Assembly: GCA_050292445.1 (NCBI GenBank)
Contig: JBNKLQ010000057.1
Span: forward strand, 1-26,115
Length of the DNA stretch: 26,115 bases
Origin: Leptofilum sp050292445
Lineage (GTDB): Bacteria > Chloroflexota > Anaerolineae > Promineifilales > Promineifilaceae
Direction of reading: 5' to 3'
Shown here: in pieces, positions 7,645-13,758 of the stretch
How positions within the stretch are numbered: position 1 is the first letter of the stretch
How the letters are laid out: the number at the start of each line of letters is the position of its first letter
Notes under the pieces: model-generated
Databases searched by the model: none
Told to the model about the DNA's origin: nothing
What the model saw: only the letters and a program-made list of their open reading frames with translations
Translations under genes and position numbers: made by a program

Positions 7645-7989
7645 ATGCGAATGTTTCAAATGCAACGAATCAGCGCGATTGCCCTGGTTATCTTTCTCAC
7701 CATTCATATGATCGTTGTGCATTATCCACCGGGGCACATTGAGTTTAGTAATATTATTGATCGCATGGCACAACCGCTCTGGAAGGGAATCGACATCGCC
7801 TTTCTCTTTTTCGTTTTGATGCATGCCCTGACAGGGGCATATGCGGTGGTGAGCGATCTGGAGAAAGTGACGCCTTATAAAAGGGTGCTTGCCGTTATAG
7901 GCGTGGTAGTTGGCGTGCTGGTATTCATTTACGGCACCATGACCATCTGGGCATTTCAACCTGATGTATTGATTTCCGTTGTGCCATAG
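7645..7989 (+). CDS. sdhD: Succinate dehydrogenase hydrophobic anchor subunit
   Basis: This 114-residue protein has three membrane helices and is the second anchor of complex II. His60 in the MHALTGAYAVVSDL segment is the conserved heme-ligand region of SdhD-type anchors, and His21 is a further candidate. ATG 7645 follows AAAGGAAGAG. A second ATG two codons later is possible but not better placed. It lies 21 bases after sdhC and closes the operon. No clear terminator follows. Confidence 0.88.
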   Translation: MRMFQMQRISAIALVIFLTIHMIVVHYPPGHIEFSNIIDRMAQPLWKGIDIAFLFFVLMHALTGAYAVVSDLEKVTPYKRVLAVIGVVVGVLVFIYGTMTIWAFQPDVLISVVP

Positions 7990-8102
7990 CCTGGTTTTAC
8001 AATGGGAAAAGGAAATTTTAATGTTTCAACGGTGGTACTTTGCGAAATGATGGATAATTCGCCTCCACTCGTTTTGGGTCAAATTCAATGAAGTAATCGA
8101 GT

Positions 8103-8148
8103 TGATTGGGTAAAATCTCGGCTTTCGATACCTAATCTTACCCAATCA
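8103..8148. repeat. 11-bp inverted repeat before transposase copy 2
   Basis: TGATTGGGTAA (8103-8113) and TTACCCAATCA (8138-8148) are perfect inverse complements separated by 24 bases, just 4 bases before the transposase ATG at 8153. It may be a subterminal structure of the old IS or an RNA hairpin that limits transposase translation. Bases 7990-8102 hold nothing else that I recognise. Confidence 0.45.
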
Positions 8149-8152
8149 GCTT

Positions 8153-8496
8153 ATGAAGTTCAATCCAACTTTCCTCGAAATCCTCATTTTCCTTGTCGTT
8201 TGCCTTTTCATTTTCATCTGGACCAAACATGGCCGTCGCATTCGCCGCTGGCTACAGGATTATTTCCGTCGGCGACGTGGGCCGCGTTCCCTCAAGCCCA
8301 AATCGCCTGACGATTGCCCATTGTGTACCCGAGACATTTGCTTTCTGCCACACCGTCGCAGGCCGGAAGTCGTGCTCTGGTCAGAACGGAAGAGTTCAAG
8401 GGGCCGCCCCAAAATCATTGATACCAGCGGTCATGCTTGTCTCAATCCCCTGTGTGATTACTTTGCTGTGGCCGATTCAGAGATTCACGCCCTGGT
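8153..8496 (+). pseudogene. Truncated transposase remnant, copy 2
   Basis: This copy has an intact start: a hydrophobic N-terminus to about residue 22, basic RRIRRW, CPLCTRDICFLPH, then WSERKSSRGRPK, HACLNPLCDYF and EIHALVS. It is typical of the N-terminal zinc-binding region of an IS transposase family common in Chloroflexota. After EIHALVS at about 8496 the family sequence ends abruptly. The same frame then runs to 8608 through the antisense of a gene on the other strand. The catalytic part is absent, so it cannot be active. It has the same orientation as copy 1, 5.6 kb away, and the two bracket the dicarboxylate module. The exact end is uncertain by about 15 bases. Confidence 0.7.
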
Positions 8497-8692
8497 GAGC
8501 AAACAAGGTTTCGCCCTCACGCATGGTGTATTGCTGTGGGGTGAAGTCGGCGGGTACGGCCGTTTCGGCTACGGGAAACGGGGCCACGGCAAAGGTTGGC
8601 TCGGGTAAAAAGGTCAGTACCAGCGCCAGCCCAAAGTAGGTGATGGCGGATACGGCCGTTGAAATAAGCGTGATTTTCCACAACTTTTTCAT
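8477..8692 (-). pseudogene. 3'-truncated exported protein, possibly an alpha/beta hydrolase
   Basis: The frame encodes 71 residues. It begins with a Lys-rich signal sequence or single membrane helix (residues 1-35), then a Pro/Ala linker and FTPQQYTMREGETLFA. The segment after the linker resembles the first strand of secreted alpha/beta hydrolases, which open with a region like 'dG..L.a'. The last six residues and the stop codon come from the transposase remnant running on the other strand. I therefore read this as a gene cut by IS insertion, not a complete small protein. It has a good ribosome binding site (AAGGAG) before ATG 8692. It is last in the minus-strand cluster. The hydrolase assignment is only suggestive. 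Confidence 0.5.
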
Positions 8693-8731
8693 AATAAATT
8701 TCTCCTTAAGTCATCTTTTCGACATACGGAT

Positions 8732-8775
8732 ACCATAGCGGTTACTCGGTATGGTTATCTAGCTACGAAAGTAGC
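8732..8775. repeat. Two small inverted repeats between genes
   Basis: ACCATA (8732-8737) pairs with TATGGT (8750-8755), and GCTAC-GAAA-GTAGC (8762-8775) is a perfect hairpin with a GNRA-type loop. They occupy the 105-base gap between the DUF1772 gene and the truncated gene. Neither is followed by a U-run, so they are not simple terminators. A role in RNA stability or as an operator is possible. Confidence 0.3.
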
Positions 8776-8797
8776 GTTTGAGAGTATTGTTTACCTT

Positions 8798-9301
8798 TTA
8801 CAGCAGGAAAAGCAGCAGGATGAGCAGCGTTGTGACCAGCGTGGCAACGGCCGTTCTCATTTTGTTCCATCGATTCCAGCGCGGCTCAAAGTTGAGGCGC
8901 GCTGCTGCCTGGTCGTCATGGTTCATCTTGCCCACATCCAGCGTTTGCAACTGATTGTTGAGCGGCACGTTAATCACGCCGGTGGGCAGCTGCACACCGA
9001 GCAGATACAGCGCCGTGGCCGTCAGCAGAATGGCTTTGCCGGTCATATCCAGCTGGCCGAATCCGAGAACGGCCGTTAACAGCAAGGCCAGCACAGACCC
9101 CAGCCAAACCAGCACAAACAAAGGGTGATTATTTTGAATCACCTCATCCATCACCTGAAATGCACGGATGAACTCACCATCGTTCAAAGATTTGATGCCC
9201 GGCATGGTTATGACAGCGAACGTGAAAAGCAGGCCAGTTGTAAGCGCGCAAAACAGTGTCGCCAAAAGAAGCATTATGGGGAAGAGTGTGGTTGTTAACA
9301 T
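8798..9301 (-). CDS. DUF1772 membrane protein
   Basis: This 167-residue protein has four hydrophobic segments and the layout of the DUF1772 (anthrone oxygenase-like) family. A Pro-Gly after helix 1 (MPGIKSL) is followed by FIRAFQVMDEVIQNNHPLF, which gives the conserved helix-capping polar segment. NVPLNNQL lies between helices 3 and 4, followed by a Trp-rich RWNRWNKMR turn. Related members act on polyketide-like anthrones, but most bacterial ones have no known role. The start is ATG 9301 with AAGGAG nine bases upstream. It follows the CPBP gene by 33 bases, so both likely share a transcript. Confidence 0.82.
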   Translation of the reverse strand: MLTTTLFPIMLLLATLFCALTTGLLFTFAVITMPGIKSLNDGEFIRAFQVMDEVIQNNHPLFVLVWLGSVLALLLTAVLGFGQLDMTGKAILLTATALYLLGVQLPTGVINVPLNNQLQTLDVGKMNHDDQAAARLNFEPRWNRWNKMRTAVATLVTTLLILLLFLL

Positions 9302-9334
9302 ATGATTTTCTCCTTGTATCGTTGAGCTTGAAGA

Positions 9335-10090
9335 CTATTGACCAGGAACGAATTGCGGTTTGTTTGCCGACTGGTAGTGCTTTTTGCTGCGCCGCGCTAC
9401 GAGTACGGCCGTACCGATCCACACCAATCCATTCAACGCGGCAATGCGCACATCGGTAGCTGCCTCCTGCAGAATGAAGAACCCAACATTCACGCTGAAA
9501 TGGAACAGAGTGGGCAGCACTAGGTTGGAATTACCCCCCCGAACCAGCCAGCCCATTACCGCCGAATAGCCAATGGTAGAGAACACGAAGAACAGCATAA
9601 AAATCGGGCCGTTTTGGAAGTTGCCGATGTGCCACACGCCCCAGAGAACGCCCACCACCAGAAAAGCAACAACGCTGTTACGCTCTCTCGCCAGCAGGTT
9701 TTGGGCGTAACCGCGCCAGCCTACCTCTTCACCAAACGCGCCCAGCATAATGCCACCTAGCATCACCAAGAACGCTGTGCCGCTAATGGACGGAATGCTG
9801 ATTGGGGCAACAAACTGGTTATAAACAAGAAAGAGAATCACCGGTACAACCAGCGGCAGCACCACGGCTACTAGATATTGCAGTGGACGAATGCCCTGCA
9901 ACGTAACGGTCAATTTGACTTGATCCTTTTTAAACAGGCGGAGCATGACCAAAGCCGCGATACCTGGCCCAAACTGTGGCAGCGAAACCTGCACGGGGTC
10001 AATACTGAGAAGCTGCTGCACCATCGACAAAAGAATCGTGAACACAAACGTGATAACAAAAAACAAGCCAATCTTTCTGAAAATTTTCAT
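9335..10090 (-). CDS. CPBP-family intramembrane glutamic endopeptidase
   Basis: This 251-residue membrane protein of the CAAX protease and bacteriocin-processing (Abi) family has about seven hydrophobic segments. The catalytic motif EEVGWRGY gives Glu121, Glu122 and Arg126. Motif 2 has His154 (LWGVWHI), and motif 3 has His197 and Asn201 (LFHFSVN). All expected active-site residues are present, so it should be proteolytic. The start at ATG 10090 follows GGAGATAAAG. A longer frame upstream of it lacks any family similarity. It sits 16 bases after the SDR gene. In such clusters the substrate is usually unknown. Confidence 0.9.
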   Translation of the reverse strand: MKIFRKIGLFFVITFVFTILLSMVQQLLSIDPVQVSLPQFGPGIAALVMLRLFKKDQVKLTVTLQGIRPLQYLVAVVLPLVVPVILFLVYNQFVAPISIPSISGTAFLVMLGGIMLGAFGEEVGWRGYAQNLLARERNSVVAFLVVGVLWGVWHIGNFQNGPIFMLFFVFSTIGYSAVMGWLVRGGNSNLVLPTLFHFSVNVGFFILQEAATDVRIAALNGLVWIGTAVLVARRSKKHYQSANKPQFVPGQ

Positions 10091-10106
10091 CTTTATCTCC
10101 TTAAAG

Positions 10107-10730
10107 TTAGTTGGACAAACCGGGTGCTGCCCGCATGTAGGTATCATCTGTCAACTGCTTCAACATAAATTCAGCCACATCCGCTGCTGAAATTTCCAGG
10201 GTAATGGCTCTGTCGGTTGGGGCAAAACCGTGGCGATAAGTGCCAGTGCGGTCGCCATCCGTCAATGCGCCGGGGCGGACAATGGTCCAGTCGAGATTAC
10301 TCTGCCTGATGAACGCCTCCTGGCGGTTGTGATCGGCATAGGCGCGGCGTAACAGCAGGCCAAACATCAAATATTTCCAGTACGCGTTCAGGTTGCTGCG
10401 GCTGTCACCAGCACCCAGTGTGGATTGAGAAATCAGGCGACGTACATTGGCCTGCTGCATTGCGGCGATAATGTTTTGCGTTCCCTGTGACCTCACCGTG
10501 CCATTCAGTCCGGCGCCCAGCGATGATAAAATAGCATCCTGTCCCTGTACGGCTTCGGCTACATCGTCGGGATTCAATACATCCCCCTGCATGATCTTGA
10601 GATTAGGATCAGCCTGTTCGACTTTGGCTGGATTACGGACGAAGGCGGTCACGGTGTGTCCCTGTTTGAGGGCCTGTGCGACAACTTCACTTCCTGTGGT
10701 GCCTGTGGCACCGAATACAACTATGTTCAT
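10107..10730 (-). CDS. NAD(P)-binding atypical SDR oxidoreductase
   Basis: This 207-residue Rossmann protein belongs to the NmrA-like/atypical SDR group. The dinucleotide motif GATGTTG is at residues 7-13, after the first strand NIVVF. It is followed by AFVRNPAKV, where the Arg suggests NADP preference, and by GDVLNPDDV and a SSLGAG turn. DWTIVRPGAL occurs late, which is typical of this group. There is no classical Tyr-x3-Lys pair, as is usual for these proteins. Members act as flavin/biliverdin-type reductases or redox sensors. The start is ATG 10730 with an AAGGAG site. It is part of the minus-strand block under the downstream operator-like element. Confidence 0.88.
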   Translation of the reverse strand: MNIVVFGATGTTGSEVVAQALKQGHTVTAFVRNPAKVEQADPNLKIMQGDVLNPDDVAEAVQGQDAILSSLGAGLNGTVRSQGTQNIIAAMQQANVRRLISQSTLGAGDSRSNLNAYWKYLMFGLLLRRAYADHNRQEAFIRQSNLDWTIVRPGALTDGDRTGTYRHGFAPTDRAITLEISAADVAEFMLKQLTDDTYMRAAPGLSN

Positions 10731-10767
10731 TTGAATTCTCCTTGAATTAAACTTATTCTCGATTCGA

Positions 10768-11172
10768 TTATGAAACCGCCACAACGAGGCTGGCCGCGGT
10801 GATCATGAGCGTCACCGGTCCAAAGAGTAGCCGTTCGGCACGGCTGAGCGAGGCAAAGTTGCCCAACGTGTTAAGCGCCATAAAGCCAGTTACCACCCAG
10901 GCCAGCACGCGAATGCTCATTGGTGTAGGCACGCTGCCAACCAACCCCGCCCGGTAGCGGACGATGTAGATGAACACGCCCAAAACGAGGATGGCGGCCA
11001 TGCTGGCCATGCGCAGGCCTGGCGTTAGCTCCGTTTGGCGTCCGCCCCAGGCCATCGTGATGGGTAGGACGCCCAGAGCCAGCAGCAGCTGTGCGCCCAT
11101 GAAGAGACCAAAAAGGATCGTGGCGAGATTGGCTGCAAGTACGGGGAAATTGTTATCGGCTAAAAAGATCAT
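10768..11172 (-). CDS. Four-helix membrane protein, paralog B
   Basis: This 134-residue integral membrane protein has four hydrophobic segments and no known function. Conserved landmarks are LPITMAWGGRQTEL after helix 1, RYRAGLVG between helices 2 and 3, and NTLGNFASLS-ERLLFGP before helix 4. These same landmarks occur in the protein at 13131-13556, so the two are clear paralogs. ATG 11172 has GAAGGAG upstream. Similar uncharacterised proteins occur widely in Bacillota and Chloroflexota. It lies between a small conserved gene and the SDR gene on the same strand. Confidence 0.78.
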   Translation of the reverse strand: MIFLADNNFPVLAANLATILFGLFMGAQLLLALGVLPITMAWGGRQTELTPGLRMASMAAILVLGVFIYIVRYRAGLVGSVPTPMSIRVLAWVVTGFMALNTLGNFASLSRAERLLFGPVTLMITAASLVVAVS

Positions 11173-11304
11173 GATTTGTTTCTCCTTCGTAAATAGGACG
11201 CGGATGGACGCGGATCAAAATCTGGGCGCAAGCTGCGCAAATCTGTTGATTTTCATTCATGGTGTTGAGCCTGCGCTCATGTCGTCTCCTTTGAAATGAT
11301 TTGA

Positions 11305-11529
11305 TTACTCAGATTGTTTGCTTTTCAGACGGATGATTGAAACAAGCGGCAGGCCCAAATCCCGAATCTTCCGCAGCAGTCCGTGCAGGGCGGCCTGGTC
11401 GATGACCGACCCGGTCAGGCAGGTCACGCCGTTTTCTGCCAGGGTGATGGTGAAGCCCTCGAATTCAGCTTCCCACATCGGGCTGAGATGACCTTCAATT
11501 CTGATTTGGTAGGTTGGTGGCTTTTTCAT
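11305..11529 (-). CDS. Small conserved protein (74 aa)
   Basis: This 74-residue soluble protein contains YQIRIEGHLSPMWEAEFEGFTITL, then a TGSVIDQAALHGLLRKIRDLGLPLVSI segment. The pattern (a beta-strand pair, then Asp-Gln-Ala-Ala-Leu-His-Gly-Leu-Leu helix) recurs in many uncharacterised small proteins found beside LuxR/MalT-type regulators and hydrolases in Chloroflexota. No enzymatic motif is visible. It starts at ATG 11529 with no strong ribosome binding site. It is first behind the operator-like repeat at 11604-11636, which suggests it heads that transcript. Confidence 0.72.
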   Translation of the reverse strand: MKKPPTYQIRIEGHLSPMWEAEFEGFTITLAENGVTCLTGSVIDQAALHGLLRKIRDLGLPLVSIIRLKSKQSE

Positions 11530-11603
11530 CGTCCGTCTCGTCCTGCATTTCTTGTATGTGTAATCAGTCTATAAAATGTGCGGGTTCCAGTCGGCCACCG
11601 AAA

Positions 11604-11636
11604 GTTCTATTCGGGGGTGTATTGTGTGGTTCTATT
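11604..11636 (-). promoter_or_regulatory. Operator-like element with two GTTCTATT direct repeats, copy 2
   Basis: On the plus strand GTTCTATT occurs at 11604-11611 and again at 11629-11636, with GGGGGTGTATT between them and CCGAAA before the first. The same arrangement occurs at 13705-13735. It lies upstream of the minus-strand gene starting at 11529 and overlaps the stop codon of the S41-like gene. Duplication before two blocks near a MalT-like activator suggests its binding site. It does not match the E. coli MalT box. Confidence 0.55.
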
Positions 11637-13050
11637 GGCCGTTAACCTGGTGCGCCGAATCACTGCCAAACGTTTCCAGAATGTGGTGCATGGCAGCATC
11701 ATGCCCCATGAAATACGCCTCAAAAGTGAACGGGATGGTGATCTCAGGGGAGAGCGACCCTACGGAAACATTCATAAAGAAATCCAGCCAGTAACAGTCT
11801 GGAAATTGATGACACCCGTTTTTGTAATCATGGAGGCCGGTAGCCAGTTGCATATCAAGCTGGGAATTGGGCAGCGTCAGGAGCGACGTTTCGCCCCACA
11901 TCCGTTCATGATCGCCCATTTCAGTGCCAATAATGGTGACCTGCTCGCCGCCAATGGCTTTTAAGAAGGCCACGCTGGAAATTCCCGCCGAAAACGTCAG
12001 CGGGCCGGTGATCACGTAAATTGGCGTCTGTTCCCCTGCCAATTCCGGCAGCCGCCGCATCAGGTCGTAAGTGCGGGTGTAGTCACCGCCACCGTTGCCG
12101 CGCTGATCGATAATGACGACCGCATAGGCCTGTTGTGTCAACTCAGCGACCACGGCCTTGTTGAAAGCGGCAATGCTGTGTTCACCAACATCGTCATTGG
12201 CACCATACCGGATGTAATAGCCATTGATTGCTTTGATGGCTTGCGCCTGAAAAGGTGTTTGCCACTGCTGCAAGAAATAGGGCAGCGCGGGCAATTGCGC
12301 AGGTAAGCCGTGCCATTGGGCCAGGTCCAACGGGGTCAGAATCTCGTTTGCATTTACAATTGGCGGAACAGTGCCAGGATGTTCAGCGGAGATTTTGATG
12401 GAAACGGCCGTTTCCTCTCCCAACAGCCGCACTCCCAACGTGTAACCAGTAGGACTGTTCGCATAACCCACGGCGTGTACCAGGGATGGCGTCTCCAGAA
12501 ACCAACCCACATACTGCCGGAAATAGCTTTCCTTCGCACCGCTGTATGGCCGAAACGCCTCAATCACGTCCTCAATGGGATGACCATCAATAGCGACAAG
12601 TTGGGCACCGAGCAAATGGCGATACGGTCGTTGCGCCCATAAAAAGTAATACCCATCATCAAACATGCGCCCCAACAGCGGAATCCGCCCCTCGCTGCGC
12701 GTCAGGTCAGAGATGCGGGCGAAAGAGTGGCCGTTCTGCGAAAGTGCGGCCACTCTGGCGATGCCCAGCTTTAGCTCGGCGTCACTCAGGTTGTCGATAT
12801 TGGCTGTAAGGGTGTTGATCAGTGCCAGCGCTTCAGCCCGCGTTTCATCTGTATACGGCCGATTCAGCGCCACATACGTCTGGAGATAAGCCAAATCCTG
12901 CTGCCACGCCTCGGCCCGGTTGAGCGGCGGCGGGTAATCTGCTGCTGGAATTTGCGGATAAAAATAAGCCTGTCGGGCCAGTTCCAGTCCCAGCAAGCCG
13001 ACCGCGAGCATGATGACGATTCGCAAAAACAGGGTCGTTATTTTCCACAT
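11632..13050 (-). CDS. S41-like peptidase, membrane-anchored
   Basis: This 472-residue protein begins with a single N-terminal membrane helix or signal (about residues 7-27). A PDZ-like segment follows (LLGAQLVAIDGHPIEDV, about 146-163), then a C-terminal tail-protease fold. VVIIDQRGNGGG (311-322) is the strand and glycine turn before the active site. Ser354 in LTFSAGIS is the likely nucleophile. Overall similarity to Tsp/S41 enzymes is loose, and the usual catalytic Lys is not obvious, so activity is uncertain. The start is ATG 13050, with GGGAGA upstream. The reading frame continues open to 13677, but that part is only the shadow of the neighbouring membrane-protein gene. It follows paralog A by 80 bases. 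Confidence 0.8.
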   Translation of the reverse strand: MWKITTLFLRIVIMLAVGLLGLELARQAYFYPQIPAADYPPPLNRAEAWQQDLAYLQTYVALNRPYTDETRAEALALINTLTANIDNLSDAELKLGIARVAALSQNGHSFARISDLTRSEGRIPLLGRMFDDGYYFLWAQRPYRHLLGAQLVAIDGHPIEDVIEAFRPYSGAKESYFRQYVGWFLETPSLVHAVGYANSPTGYTLGVRLLGEETAVSIKISAEHPGTVPPIVNANEILTPLDLAQWHGLPAQLPALPYFLQQWQTPFQAQAIKAINGYYIRYGANDDVGEHSIAAFNKAVVAELTQQAYAVVIIDQRGNGGGDYTRTYDLMRRLPELAGEQTPIYVITGPLTFSAGISSVAFLKAIGGEQVTIIGTEMGDHERMWGETSLLTLPNSQLDMQLATGLHDYKNGCHQFPDCYWLDFFMNVSVGSLSPEITIPFTFEAYFMGHDAAMHHILETFGSDSAHQVNGQ

Positions 13051-13130
13051 CTGATGATCTCCCGTTTTGAGGGTGATGCTGGGCACTACCCTCGATTTTG
13101 GACTGGCAACCGGAATAAAAAACCCCACTT

Positions 13131-13556
13131 TTATGAATTCGCTTTTCCAATTCGTGAAGCCGCCACAATGAAACTGGTAACTACCAGCAGCACCGTCATC
13201 GGGCCAAACAGGAAGCGCTCGACGCTGCTCACCGACGCAAAATTTCCCAGTGCATTCAGCACCATGTAGCCCGTTACCATCCAGGCCGCCACCCGAATGA
13301 GGGTCGGCTGCGGCATTTTGCCTACCAATCCCGCCCGGTAACGAATGATGTAAATAAACGCGCCCAAAACAACGGCCGCTACCACACTGGTCACCCGCAG
13401 GGCGGATGTCAATTCTGGCTGCCGGCCACCCCACAGCATCGAAATCGGGATGATGCCAGCAGCAACCAGCAGCTGCACCACAACAAAGATAAGAAAAAGA
13501 ACCGATGCAATATTGGCTGCCTTGCGTACAAAATTGGGTTTCGATAGGTAAGTCAT
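13131..13556 (-). CDS. Four-helix membrane protein, paralog A
   Basis: This 141-residue integral membrane protein of unknown function has four hydrophobic segments. It shares IPISMLWGGRQPEL, YRAGLVG, NALGNFASVS-ERFLFGP and the helix lengths with the protein at 10768-11172. It starts at ATG 13556 with AAGGAG eight bases before. A longer in-frame reading to 13628 has no support. It is the first gene behind the operator-like element at 13705-13735 and precedes the S41-like peptidase. The paralogs therefore sit in equivalent positions of two neighbouring transcription units. Confidence 0.78.
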   Translation of the reverse strand: MTYLSKPNFVRKAANIASVLFLIFVVVQLLVAAGIIPISMLWGGRQPELTSALRVTSVVAAVVLGAFIYIIRYRAGLVGKMPQPTLIRVAAWMVTGYMVLNALGNFASVSSVERFLFGPMTVLLVVTSFIVAASRIGKANS

Positions 13557-13704
13557 GATTTTCTCCTTGATCACGCGCCTGTTTTGCCAAGCGCCGTGTC
13601 TGATTGAGGGAGCCACTGCCGCTTGCACTTGATTTCAGCGGGTTGGGCTTGTGAATTTGTGCCTGTAGTTTAGGCAATGGGATGGGACCAATCAGTCTCC
13701 GAAA

Positions 13705-13735
13705 GTTCTATTTGGGGGTGTATTTGCGTTCTATT
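13705..13735 (-). promoter_or_regulatory. Operator-like element with two GTTCTATT direct repeats, copy 1
   Basis: On the plus strand GTTCTATT occurs at 13705-13712 and 13728-13735, with TGGGGGTGTATTTGC between them and TCCGAAA before the first. It lies between the end of the LuxR-type gene and the start of paralog A at 13556, about 150 bases upstream of it. Similarity to copy 2 spans about 50 bases while the surrounding sequence is unrelated, which argues for a conserved control site. Confidence 0.58.
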
Positions 13736-13758
13736 GGGGGGTGAAGCAGGAGGGTGTG

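Noticed and set aside
11194..11214. Short tandem repeat GGACGCGGAT x2 before the membrane paralog B gene
   Set aside because: There are only two units, not repeated elsewhere in the window, so it is too little to call a repeat family or operator.
13051..13677. N-terminal extension of the S41-like frame, which stays open to 13677
   Set aside because: It overlaps the membrane-protein gene 13131-13556 in another frame. The signal helix and ribosome binding site at 13050 mark the real start.
13705..13735. E. coli-type MalT box
   Set aside because: The G-rich spacer only loosely recalls GGGGA(T/G)GAGG. The repeated unit is GTTCTATT, so a different site is proposed.
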